Of a DNA stretch of 13,040 nucleotides, positions 6,638 to 13,040 are shown one piece after another. The translations under genes were made by a program, and so were the position numbers. Source of the DNA: Pseudomonadota bacterium (GTDB lineage Bacteria > Pseudomonadota > Alphaproteobacteria > Rhizobiales > Beijerinckiaceae); contig JAEXGT010000100.1 of NCBI GenBank assembly GCA_023450615.1, forward strand, positions 1 to 13,040. Direction: 5' to 3'. The notes under the pieces are model-generated. The model worked only from the letters and a program-made list of their open reading frames with translations. It searched no databases and had not been told where the DNA came from. How positions within the stretch are numbered: position 1 is the first letter of the stretch; every line of letters begins with the position of its first letter.

Positions 6638-7018
6638 TCATCGCTGAATATTGCCGCGCTTGGTTCCGAACCCGGGAATGTCGCAGCTGCACCGCGCTCC
6701 TGACGCGAGCGATTGCGGGTACTGGCAGCTGCCGCGCGACGTCACGCAGATGCTGCCGCGCCGTTCTGCCTGACCGTACCTGTTTCCGCGCCGCGGCTCG
6801 GCATAATACCGGTCATCCCGCCAGCCATCGTCCCGCCTGGAGCGGGAGCCGTAGCCCGGGCGCTCATCGTAATAATCGTAGCGCGGTGTCCGCTGGAACC
6901 GCTCTTCGAAGGAATCTCTCTGCCCGCGCCCGTAGCCGGGGCGCTCGTCGTAATATTGGGCAGACGCCGGAGCGGCGAGGGTAAGGGCCGCCAAGGCCGC
7001 GAGCAGAACGGATTTCAT
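6638..7018 (-). CDS. Small exported protein with a C-terminal four-cysteine motif, unknown function
   Basis: The 126-residue protein begins with a clear Sec signal peptide (MKSVLLAALAALTLAAPASA, predicted cleavage after residue 20), so it should be periplasmic or secreted. The middle (22-88) is low-complexity, rich in Tyr, Arg, Asp and Gly, and contains YYDERPGYG twice (22-30 and 49-57). The C-terminus carries C91, C98, C110 and C112 in an ICVTSRGSC...GARCSCDIPGFGTKRG pattern. I recall this ending on other small exported proteins of this order. The four cysteines could form two disulfides or bind a metal. GGAG lies 7 bases before the ATG. It is convergent with murA and divergent from the DUF2948-hisD operon. 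Confidence 0.82.
   Translation of the reverse strand: MKSVLLAALAALTLAAPASAQYYDERPGYGRGQRDSFEERFQRTPRYDYYDERPGYGSRSRRDDGWRDDRYYAEPRRGNRYGQAERRGSICVTSRGSCQYPQSLASGARCSCDIPGFGTKRGNIQR
6849..6955. repeat. Internal 26-base direct repeat in the exported-protein gene
   Basis: The segments 6849-6874 and 6930-6955 match at 24 of 26 positions and encode the two YYDERPGYG units. Near-identity at the DNA level suggests a recent internal duplication or gene conversion. Confidence 0.75.
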
Positions 7019-7083
7019 CCGGCATCTCCAGTTAGATAGATTCGACCATGGTAATAGCTCATAGCTGAACCCATGCTGACCGG

Positions 7084-7148
7084 AAAGGTTGCGGGGAGAA
7101 CCTTGGCTCTCTACCTAATCATCACAATTCAACAAAGGTTGAGAGCCA
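7084..7148 (+). promoter_or_regulatory. Leader with competing hairpins at the DUF2948-hisD start
   Basis: AAGGTT (7085-7090) can pair with AACCTT (7099-7104), and TGGCTCTC (7104-7111) can pair with GAGAGCCA (7141-7148), whose last base is the A of the start codon. A second AAGGTT (7135-7140), containing the likely ribosome-binding site, can pair with the same AACCTT instead. The sequence can thus hide or expose the translation start. Whether it is transcribed as a leader is not known. Confidence 0.35.
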
Positions 7149-7585
7149 TGGACCTCCTGAGACTTGTTGCGTTCGACCCGGAAGATCTGGCCGTCATCTC
7201 GGCCCATCTGCAGGACTCCCTCCTGCAGGTCGGCGATATCGCCTATCTGCCCAAGGAGCGCCGGTTCGCTATCCAGACGCGCCGGTACGATTGGGAGGCG
7301 GCGACCCCTCAGCGGCGCCTGACCTGTATGCATTTCGAGCATGTGAAGGCGGTGCGCGTGCGCGGCATCGACCGATCCAACAAGGATGCCGTTCTTAACC
7401 TTCTCGCCATTGCGTTTGACGAGACGGATGCGCCATCCGGCACTGCCACCTTGATCTTTGCCGACGGCGGAGCCATCCAGGTGGATCTGGAGTGCATCGA
7501 AATGCAGATGAAAGACATCGGCCCCGTCTGGGCCGCGGAAAGCCGCCCCGAACACGAAGAGCAGCCGCAGGCGGAGCGCCTGTGA
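7148..7585 (+). CDS. DUF2948 family protein
   Basis: This 145-residue cytosolic protein of unknown function is typical of Hyphomicrobiales and is usually encoded directly before hisD. The family N-terminus is recognisable: LLRLVAFDPEDLAVISAHLQD, then VGDIAYLPKERRFA and RYDWE, with a C-terminal region LIFADGGAIQVDLECIEMQMKDIG. I chose the ATG at 7148 because the family begins near MDLLRLVAFD and AAAGG lies upstream. An in-frame ATG at 7073 would add 25 residues unlike the family. Its TGA overlaps the hisD ATG by one base, implying translational coupling. The coupling hints at a link to histidine synthesis, but no activity is known. Confidence 0.88.
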   Translation: MDLLRLVAFDPEDLAVISAHLQDSLLQVGDIAYLPKERRFAIQTRRYDWEAATPQRRLTCMHFEHVKAVRVRGIDRSNKDAVLNLLAIAFDETDAPSGTATLIFADGGAIQVDLECIEMQMKDIGPVWAAESRPEHEEQPQAERL

Positions 7586-8877
7586 TGGTGCAAAGGCTTG
7601 ATGCGCGGGACGCCTCGTTCCCCTCAGCGTTCGCCGCCTTGCTCTCGGCCAAGCGCGAGGTGTCGGAGGACGTGGACCAGGCGGTGCGCGCCATTATCGA
7701 GGATGTGGTGGCCAAGGGCGATGAAGCCCTCATCGACTATACCTACCGCTTCGACGGATTGGCGCTGCAGCCCGAGACGCTGCGGATCTCGGACAAGGAA
7801 ATCGATGCCGCCGAAGCCCAGTGCCCGAAGGAGGCGCTGGAGGCCCTGGCCCTCGCGAAGGAGCGCATCGAAACCTATCACCGTGCGCAACGGCCTGAGG
7901 ATTCCCTGACCACGGACGCCCTGGGCGTCACCCTCGGCTGGCGCTGGACGGCCATCGAATCCGTCGGCCTCTACGTTCCGGGCGGACGCGCGAGCTATCC
8001 GTCCTCCGTCCTCATGAACGCTGTTCCGGCGAAGGTCGCGGGCGTGCCGCGCATCGCGATGGTGGTGCCGACCCCGCGCGGCGAAACTAACCCGCTCGTG
8101 CTGGCGGCCGCGCGTCTTGCAGGCGTCGACGAGGTGTTCCGGATCGGCGGCGCACAGGCCGTCGCGGCCTTGGCCTACGGCACCCATAGCGTGAACCCCG
8201 TCGCCAAGATCGTCGGCCCCGGCAATGCCTATGTGGCCGCCGCCAAGCGCCGGGTGTTCGGACAGGTGGGCATCGACATGATCGCCGGCCCCTCCGAGGT
8301 GCTCATCCTCGCGGATGCCCATGCCAATCCCGACTGGATCGCGGCCGATCTTCTGGCCCAGGCCGAGCACGATCCCGCCGCCCAATCGATCCTGATCACG
8401 GACAGCGCTTCCCTCGCCGATGCCGTCGAGAAGGCGGTGGAGAAGCAGCTTCAGACCTTGCCGAAAGCGGAGATCGCAGGCGCGAGCTGGCGTGATTACG
8501 GCGCTATCATCCTTATCGACAGGCTCGAAAACGCCATTCCTCTCGTCGACCGCCTCGCCCCCGAGCATCTCGAGATCGAAGCCGAGAATGCCGAGGATCT
8601 GGCAGCCCAGGTGCGCAACGCGGGCGCCATCTTCCTGGGGAGCCACACGCCTGAGGCCATCGGCGATTATGTGGGCGGCCCCAACCATGTTCTCCCCACG
8701 GCGCGCTCGGCCCGGTTCTCTTCAGGGCTGGGGGTGCTTGACTTCATGAAGCGAACCTCGATCCTGAAGTGCGATCCGGGAGCCCTGAGGGCGCTCGGCC
8801 CCGCAGCCATCGCCCTCGGGCGATCTGAGGGATTGGAAGGGCATGCACGGTCCGTGGCGATCCGCCTGAACCTGTGA
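7585..8877 (+). CDS. hisD: Histidinol dehydrogenase
   Basis: This zinc enzyme performs the last two steps of histidine synthesis, oxidising L-histidinol through histidinal to L-histidine with two NAD+. The 430-residue length is standard. Key residues are all present: zinc ligands Q259 and H262 (LLAQAEHD), D361 (GDYVGGPNH) and H420 (EGLEGHA), and the catalytic pair E327-H328 (LAPEHLE). VGLYVPGG, IGGAQAV, GPGNAYV and AGPSE are family signatures. The ATG at 7585 overlaps the TGA of the preceding gene (TGATG). It is the second gene of a four-gene operon; the other his genes are not in this window. Confidence 0.97.
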   Translation: MVQRLDARDASFPSAFAALLSAKREVSEDVDQAVRAIIEDVVAKGDEALIDYTYRFDGLALQPETLRISDKEIDAAEAQCPKEALEALALAKERIETYHRAQRPEDSLTTDALGVTLGWRWTAIESVGLYVPGGRASYPSSVLMNAVPAKVAGVPRIAMVVPTPRGETNPLVLAAARLAGVDEVFRIGGAQAVAALAYGTHSVNPVAKIVGPGNAYVAAAKRRVFGQVGIDMIAGPSEVLILADAHANPDWIAADLLAQAEHDPAAQSILITDSASLADAVEKAVEKQLQTLPKAEIAGASWRDYGAIILIDRLENAIPLVDRLAPEHLEIEAENAEDLAAQVRNAGAIFLGSHTPEAIGDYVGGPNHVLPTARSARFSSGLGVLDFMKRTSILKCDPGALRALGPAAIALGRSEGLEGHARSVAIRLNL

Positions 8878-8894
8878 GGCTTTGCGGAGGGGGG

Positions 8895-9380
8895 ATGTCG
8901 AGCACAGCAAAGGAGGGGCACCGCCTGTTGGCGGTCACCCTCGACGAGGCATCCATCGGCCGCGGCAACCCCGATCAGGAGCATGAGCGGGCCATCGCCA
9001 TCTACGATATCCTCGAGGAGAACACCTTCTCGCTGCCGAACTATGACGGCGGCCCCTATGCCCTGCGCATCTCGCTCATCGAGAAGAAGCTCTGCTTCGA
9101 GGTTTCGGCGCAGGACGGCACGCATCTCGTTTCGCATCATCTGTCGCTGACGCCGTTTCGAAAGGTCATCCGCGACTACGAGATGATCTGCGACAGCTAT
9201 TATCAGGCGATCCGCTCCGCATCGCCCGCACAGATCGAAGCCATCGATATGGGGCGTCGGGGGCTGCATAATGAAGCCGCCGAATTGTTGCGGCAGCGTC
9301 TCGACGGAAAGCTCGTCGTCGATTTCGACACGGCCCGCCGCCTGTTCACGCTGATCTTCGCACTTCACTGGAGAGGCTGA
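8895..9380 (+). CDS. UPF0262 family protein
   Basis: This 161-residue conserved protein of unknown function is found in alphaproteobacteria next to hisD. Strong family segments are visible: VTLDEASIGRGNPDQEHERA, the IYDILEENTF and YALRISLIEKKLCFE region, SLTPFRKVIRDYEMICDSYYQAIRSA, QIEAIDMGRRGLHNE, and the ending DFDTARRLFTLIFALHWRG. There is no signal peptide or membrane segment, so it should be cytosolic. I chose the ATG at 8895 because GGAGG ends 4 bases before it. A GTG at 8874, overlapping the hisD stop, would add seven residues and cannot be excluded. A phosphatase gene starts 4 bases after its stop codon. Confidence 0.9.
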   Translation: MSSTAKEGHRLLAVTLDEASIGRGNPDQEHERAIAIYDILEENTFSLPNYDGGPYALRISLIEKKLCFEVSAQDGTHLVSHHLSLTPFRKVIRDYEMICDSYYQAIRSASPAQIEAIDMGRRGLHNEAAELLRQRLDGKLVVDFDTARRLFTLIFALHWRG

Positions 9381-9383
9381 CGC

Positions 9384-9863
9384 GTGGAGGAAGCGCTTCC
9401 GAAGCGAATCCACTCGGTTCTGTTCGTTTGTGCGATGAATTCCGTTCGCTCGCCCATGGCGGAGGCCATTGCGCGCCATTACTTCGGCAAGTCCACCTAT
9501 GTGCAATCCGCGGGCGTGCGCAAAAGCGAGCCGGACGGCTTCATGGTGTCCACCCTCGCGGAGATCGGCATCGACGCGTCCAACCACAAGCCGCGCACGC
9601 TGCAGGAGCTGGAGGAATGGGAAGGGCTGAACTTCGATCTTATCATCACCCTCTCGCCTGAGGCGCATCACGCCGCTCTCGAACTGACGCGCACCATCGC
9701 GGCGGAGGTCGAGTACTGGCCGACGCCCGATCCGACGATCACGCAGGGCTCGCGCGAGCATGTTCTCGACGCCTATCGAAACATCCGCGACGGCTTGATG
9801 TACCGCATCCGCACGCGGCTCAAAGGCTCACAGAAAAGCCCGGATCACGGAGAGGGTGCCTAG
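9384..9863 (+). CDS. Low-molecular-weight phosphatase family protein (ArsC/LMW-PTP fold)
   Basis: This 159-residue protein has the phosphate-binding loop C16-x5-R22 (VCAMNSVRSPMAEA) near the N-terminus and a general-acid aspartate D116 in WPTPDPT. These are the catalytic parts of low-molecular-weight protein tyrosine phosphatases and thioredoxin-type arsenate reductases. C16 is its only cysteine, so the three-cysteine relay of classical arsenate reductases is missing; a phosphatase role is more likely and the substrate is unknown. The start is GTG at 9384, with GGAGAGG 7 bases upstream. It is the last gene of the DUF2948-hisD-UPF0262 operon, 3 bases after UPF0262. Its final 36 bases overlap the convergent azlD gene. 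In other Hyphomicrobiales infA often follows; here it does not. Confidence 0.87.
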   Translation: MEEALPKRIHSVLFVCAMNSVRSPMAEAIARHYFGKSTYVQSAGVRKSEPDGFMVSTLAEIGIDASNHKPRTLQELEEWEGLNFDLIITLSPEAHHAALELTRTIAAEVEYWPTPDPTITQGSREHVLDAYRNIRDGLMYRIRTRLKGSQKSPDHGEGA

Positions 9864-10142
9864 ACCCGCGGCAAGGCCAAGGAGATCGATGCGCGTTGCC
9901 GCCATCACGGCGATGGCCGCGCCTATCGCGGCGATGGCGGGCCATCCGTTGTCGAGAGTCACCGGCAGGATCGTTGCCAGAATGATGGAGCCCGGAAGCG
10001 CGCGAAGCCCGCGCTCCACGCGCGGCGTGATCCGTACATGGCTCATCAGAACCACGCCCGCGATGCGGCACAGGAACGTGACGAGCGTCATGCCCGCAAT
10101 GGCGATGACTGCTCCCCAGGGTGTCGCGATGAATTCGCTCAT
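9828..10142 (-). CDS. azlD: AzlD-type branched-chain amino-acid transport protein, small subunit
   Basis: This 104-residue integral membrane protein has about four hydrophobic segments and family motifs TFLCRIAGVVLM, then RVERGLRALPGSIILATILPV. AzlD works with AzlC in the inner membrane; the pair is known or thought to export branched-chain or other amino acids. Its ATG overlaps the azlC stop by four bases (ATGA), the usual coupling for the pair. The stop lies inside the convergent phosphatase gene, giving a 36-base tail-to-tail overlap. I see no terminator in between. Confidence 0.9.
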   Translation of the reverse strand: MSEFIATPWGAVIAIAGMTLVTFLCRIAGVVLMSHVRITPRVERGLRALPGSIILATILPVTLDNGWPAIAAIGAAIAVMAATRIDLLGLAAGLGTLSVIRAFL

Positions 10143-10849
10143 TTGATCAGCATCCCCGCAATAACGCCCGCAAGCGCGCCGGCGACGATGTAGCCGTAGC
10201 CCGGCACCAGGGCATGCATGATGAACGACACGAGGCCCGCCACGAGCCAGGGAAGGGCAGGGCGCGCACCTTTCCAGAGCGGCACCAGCATGATGCTGAA
10301 GAAGACCGGCATGACGAGATCAAGGCCCAGTGCCCTGGGCTCCGGCACGAGTGCGCCCGCAAGAAAGCCTATGATCGTCGTGATCTGCCAGACGATCCAG
10401 AGAGCGACGCCCGAGCCCAGAAGCATGCCGACATCGCGTCCGCCTTCATTGTAATAGCGCGTGCCGATGATCCAGCCCGCATCCGTAATGAGAAAGAGGT
10501 TGAGCGCGCTGCGGGCAATGGGTTCGTTGCGCAGCCAGGGCTGAAGCGTCGCGCCGAGCAGGATCATGCGCGAGTTGATGACGGCCGTGACGGTGACGAT
10601 GGTGAGGATGGTGGAGGGGGTCCAGACCTGCTGCCAGATCTCCAGCCCCACCATCTGGGCCGCGCCCGCATAGAGGAACGCGCTCAATCCCATTGCTTCG
10701 GCAAGGGACAGCCCCTTCTGCGCCGCAGCCGTGCCGAAGGCGAGCGCGAACATGATGAAGCCGGGAAGAGCAGGAATCGAGGCGCGGGCGCCGTGACGAA
10801 AGCCTGCCATGGAAAAGAAAGGGCGGGATGAGGAGGACATGAGCGACAT
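10139..10849 (-). CDS. azlC: AzlC-type branched-chain amino-acid exporter, large subunit
   Basis: This 236-residue membrane protein has several transmembrane segments. AzlC signatures are visible: GFRHGARASIPALPGFIMFALAFGT, SAFLYAGAAQMVGLEIW, INSRMILLGATLQPWL, and LFLITDAGWIIGTRYY. With AzlD it forms an inner-membrane amino-acid exporter (branched-chain amino acids in the type example). The ATG at 10849 has GAGGG about 8 bases upstream; ATGs at 10840 and 10810 are alternatives. It lies 61 bases downstream of terC on the same strand, and the two may share a transcript. No AzlB-like regulator is seen next to it. Confidence 0.92.
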   Translation of the reverse strand: MSLMSSSSRPFFSMAGFRHGARASIPALPGFIMFALAFGTAAAQKGLSLAEAMGLSAFLYAGAAQMVGLEIWQQVWTPSTILTIVTVTAVINSRMILLGATLQPWLRNEPIARSALNLFLITDAGWIIGTRYYNEGGRDVGMLLGSGVALWIVWQITTIIGFLAGALVPEPRALGLDLVMPVFFSIMLVPLWKGARPALPWLVAGLVSFIMHALVPGYGYIVAGALAGVIAGMLIK

Positions 10850-10902
10850 GCTCTCTGCCCTCGCGCAACCCCGCCGTCAATGGTGACGATGGTCGAGCCT
10901 GC

Positions 10903-10924
10903 GCGCGGTCTTAACCGACCGCGC
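10903..10924 (-). other. Hairpin spanning the terC stop codon
   Basis: A perfect 8-bp GC-rich stem (10903-10910 with 10917-10924) has a 6-base loop containing the TAA of terC. No T-run follows, so it is not a standard terminator. It could pause transcription, protect the terC message or lower read-through into azlC. Confidence 0.45.
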
Positions 10925-11579
10925 CGTTCATATAAGGATAGATCTCGTGGAAGCCCTCGTAGATCATCTTGAGCGCCACATAGAGAATGATCGCCAAGCC
11001 CACATAGGCGATCCAGCGGTAGCGCTGGAGCAGGCGGGCGATATAGGAGGCGGCGATACCCATGAGGGCAATGGAGAGAAGCAGGCCGAAAGCCAGGACG
11101 TAGGGATGCTCGCGCGCCGCACCCGCTACGGCGAGGACGTTGTCGAGAGACATGGACACGTCGGCGATCACGATCTGCCAGGCCGCTTGAGCGAAGGTTT
11201 TGCGCGGAGCGCCGGCAGCGATGGTGCCGTCCGCATTGAGATCCTTGCCCTCCAGCGCTTCTTCCGCGGCTTGTTCTTCCTCATGGCTGGTGCGCAGCTC
11301 GCGCCACATCTTCCAGCAGACCCACAGAAGCAGAACGCCGCCGGCGAGAAGAAGGCCCACGATCGCCAGAAGCTGCGTGGTGATGAGGGCGAAGATGACG
11401 CGCAGGACCGTTGCCGCGAGCACGCCCAGCAGGATCGCCTTGTTGCGCTGTTCCTTGGGCAGGCCTGCAGCGGCCAGACCGATGACGATGGCATTGTCGC
11501 CTGCGAGGGCAAGGTCGATGCCGACCACCATCAGAAAGGCGACGACCTCAGGCGGGAAAAACTGGGAAAGTTCAAACAT
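10911..11579 (-). CDS. TerC/YjbE family integral membrane metal (probably manganese) exporter
   Basis: This 222-residue membrane protein has a two-fold repeated TerC motif. The first half contains GIDLALAGDNAIVIGLAA (D22, D28) and the second ADVSMSLDNVLAVAGAA (D140, D146); these paired aspartates form the metal path. A charged cytoplasmic linker (about 93-130) separates the halves. The overall sequence fits the YjbE subgroup, whose relatives export Mn2+ or supply metal to exported enzymes. I chose the ATG at 11579 (MFELSQFFPPEVV), with GAGG 8 bases upstream; an in-frame ATG at 11711 would add 44 residues that are not membrane-like. I saw no yybP-ykoY manganese riboswitch in the upstream sequence. 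Confidence 0.9.
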   Translation of the reverse strand: MFELSQFFPPEVVAFLMVVGIDLALAGDNAIVIGLAAAGLPKEQRNKAILLGVLAATVLRVIFALITTQLLAIVGLLLAGGVLLLWVCWKMWRELRTSHEEEQAAEEALEGKDLNADGTIAAGAPRKTFAQAAWQIVIADVSMSLDNVLAVAGAAREHPYVLAFGLLLSIALMGIAASYIARLLQRYRWIAYVGLAIILYVALKMIYEGFHEIYPYMNGAVG

Positions 11580-12020
11580 GCGGGTGCCTCTTTGGCAATT
11601 GAAGAGCAGCGCATGCGATACACTCAAGGAGACGCTTGTTCCGTACCGCCACGGCCTGAGGTCCTGGCGCCAAATGAAGCTCAACCGTCTTCTTGAACGA
11701 ATCCAGGCCACCCTGGCTTAACCAGTCCGACATCGCCGCCCAAAGTATGAGCGACCAGAGGGGCCCGTCCTGGCTATAAGGGGGATCATCTAGACAACCT
11801 GGGTCGGCCGATCAAGTCATGCCGCCCATGCTTCCAATGACGTGCCCGTGCCATATAAGGACTTTTGTCAGGCTTCGTTCCACAGGACGGGCTCGAAGGA
11901 ATCGGGCATCTGTTAAGAAGCCGTTTGAGTTCGAGGACAAAAGCTTGATCCGCGCCAGGGCCTTGGGCACAGATCGAGCAGAATAGCGGGGCGCATCAAG
12001 CGTCCGTCGGGAGGTTATAC
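11580..12020. other. 441-base divergent intergenic region between terC and tctB
   Basis: No gene is supported here; short frames lack coding character. The region must hold the promoters of terC (minus) and tctBA (plus). I see a fair minus-strand promoter at 11787-11815 and a good ribosome-binding site for tctB at its right end, but no clear operator, riboswitch or terminator. Confidence 0.6.
11787..11815 (-). promoter_or_regulatory. Possible sigma-70 promoter for terC
   Basis: On the minus strand TTGATC (11815-11810) and TAGATG (11792-11787) are separated by 17 bases, a near-consensus -35/-10 pair. It would give a terC leader of roughly 200 bases. Chance occurrence is possible. Confidence 0.35.
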
Positions 12021-12689
12021 ATGCCAGCTCCTCACGAAGGCTCCGGCGTCGCCGGACGCCATGGTCCGGTTCGCTCGCCGCAAGGAATTGCCGGCGGCAT
12101 CCTGCTGATCGCGCTCGCGGCCCTCGCGCTCTGGCTCACACGGGATCTGGACCAGGGAACCCTGAATGCCATGGGACCAGCCATGCTGCCGCGTTGGCTT
12201 GCCATCGGCGTGGGCCTGTCGGGCCTCGCCCTCATCGCCTTCGCCTTCATTCGCGACGGGGAGTCGCTGGAGGGCTGGAGCCTGCGGGGCCCCTTCTTCA
12301 TCATTCTGGCGATCCTCGCCTTCGCGGTGACGATCCGGCCGTTCTCCTTCGGTCCCATCGCTATTCCCGGCCTCGGCGTTCTGGTGGCGGGTCCGCTCGC
12401 CATCATCCTGGGCGGCTACGCGACGAACGAGGCCCGCTTCAGAGACCTCCTCATCCTCGCGCTCAGCCTAACACCCTTCTGCATGGTGCTGTTCGGCGAT
12501 CTCCTGAATCTGCCGATCCCCATCTTCCCGCAGGCGATGGCGGGCCTCTTTCCCGCCGACTGGTCGCAGAAGGCGATCATGCGCGCGAGTGCCGCTGCCA
12601 TGGTTGTCGCCGCGCTCGCGGTCTACTTCACCACACGCGGCGCGCGTAAGGCCACCATCGACGTTGCCGACCACAGCGGGAGAATCTGA
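12021..12689 (+). CDS. tctB: Tripartite tricarboxylate transporter, small membrane subunit (TctB family)
   Basis: This 222-residue protein has about four or five hydrophobic segments (near 22-40, 58-78, 90-125, 138-165 and 190-205) and the TctB family layout, including an early MGPAMLPRWLAIGVGLSG stretch. TctB is the small inner-membrane partner of TctA in transporters that import carboxylates captured by a periplasmic TctC protein. GGGAGG lies 6 bases before the ATG, a strong start. Its TGA overlaps the tctA ATG by one base. No tctC gene precedes it; one may follow tctA beyond the window. The substrate cannot be told from these subunits. Confidence 0.87.
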   Translation: MPAPHEGSGVAGRHGPVRSPQGIAGGILLIALAALALWLTRDLDQGTLNAMGPAMLPRWLAIGVGLSGLALIAFAFIRDGESLEGWSLRGPFFIILAILAFAVTIRPFSFGPIAIPGLGVLVAGPLAIILGGYATNEARFRDLLILALSLTPFCMVLFGDLLNLPIPIFPQAMAGLFPADWSQKAIMRASAAAMVVAALAVYFTTRGARKATIDVADHSGRI

Positions 12690-13040
12690 TGGGTGATCTT
12701 CTGTCGAATCTGGGCCTCGGCTTCAGCGTTGCTCTCACCCTGCAGAACATCCTTCTCGCCTTCCTCGGCTGCCTTGTCGGCACCTTGGTCGGCGTTCTGC
12801 CCGGCGTCGGTCCGATCGCGACCATCGCCATGCTGCTACCAATCACCTTCGGGTTCGATCCGACCGGCGCGCTGATCATGCTTGCGGGCATCTATTACGG
12901 CGCGCAATACGGCGGCTCGACCACAGCCATCCTGATCAACCTGCCCGGGGAGAGTTCCTCGGTGGTCACCGCGATCGACGGTTACCAGATGGCGCGGCAA
13001 GGGCGTGCGGGTGCGGCTCTCGCCACCGCCGCGCTCGGCT
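12689..13040 (+). CDS. tctA: Tripartite tricarboxylate transporter, large membrane subunit (TctA family), N-terminal part
   Basis: The frame is open from the ATG at 12689, which overlaps the tctB stop (TGATG), to the window edge: 117 residues of a family usually near 500. The N-terminus is strongly typical: LLAFLGCLVGTLVGVLPGVGP, IATIAMLLPITFGFDPTGALIMLAGIYYGAQYGGSTTAILINLPGESSSVVTAIDGYQMARQGRAGAAL. TctA is the main permease subunit and, with TctB, takes up carboxylates delivered by a periplasmic binding protein. It is truncated only by the window. Confidence 0.95.
   Translation, partial: MGDLLSNLGLGFSVALTLQNILLAFLGCLVGTLVGVLPGVGPIATIAMLLPITFGFDPTGALIMLAGIYYGAQYGGSTTAILINLPGESSSVVTAIDGYQMARQGRAGAALATAALG

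Noticed and set aside
7624..8688. A 354-residue minus-strand open frame
   Set aside because: It is antisense to hisD, where every catalytic residue supports the plus strand.
8667..9761. A 364-residue minus-strand open frame
   Set aside because: It is antisense to the end of hisD, UPF0262 and the phosphatase gene, all clearly coding on the plus strand.
10947..11696. A 249-residue plus-strand open frame
   Set aside because: It is antisense to terC and has no recognisable domain; the TerC motifs on the minus strand are decisive.
11580..11815. A yybP-ykoY manganese riboswitch before terC
   Set aside because: Relatives of this exporter can carry one, but I could not find its conserved blocks in the minus-strand leader.

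Overview
The window looks like ordinary chromosomal DNA from an alphaproteobacterium of the order Hyphomicrobiales. The evidence is GC-rich coding sequence, an ALAS-type (Shemin pathway) hemA, and the gene string small basic ORF / murA / DUF2948 / hisD / UPF0262 / low-molecular-weight phosphatase, which I know from this order. The RTX tail and the general look suggest Methylobacteriaceae (Microvirga- or Methylobacterium-like), but that is inference. I see no insertion sequence, prophage, CRISPR array or integrase.

Region 1 (1-1912) is accessory in character. It holds the C-terminus of a secreted RTX calcium-binding protein with a strong terminator, then a free methionine-(R)-sulfoxide reductase. 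Facing that gene is a truncated remnant of a serralysin-like metalloprotease, followed by about 400 bases with only short, broken reading frames and one good palindrome.

Region 2 (1913-3636) holds a membrane-anchored diguanylate cyclase, a non-coding stretch with three hairpins, and tRNA-Thr(GGT) on the minus strand.

Region 3 (3702-6633) holds hemA on the minus strand, with an FNR/FixK-type box in its promoter region. It is divergent from a 56-residue basic protein and murA, which ends at a bidirectional terminator.

Region 4 (6638-9863) begins with a small secreted cysteine-containing protein on the minus strand. Then comes a tight plus-strand operon, DUF2948-hisD-UPF0262-phosphatase. It is preceded by a leader that can fold in competing ways around the first ribosome-binding site and start codon.

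Region 5 (9828-11579, minus) holds terC (YjbE-like metal exporter) followed by azlC-azlD (branched-chain amino-acid exporter). The azlD end overlaps the phosphatase gene by 36 bases.

Region 6 (11580-13040) is a 441-base gap followed by tctB and the start of tctA, the membrane subunits of a tripartite tricarboxylate transporter.

The genes are mainly housekeeping: haem, peptidoglycan, histidine, redox repair and export. I do not see a convincing new multi-gene system. The more interesting items are the RNA structures, the FNR/FixK box at hemA, the protease remnant and the uncharacterised small proteins.
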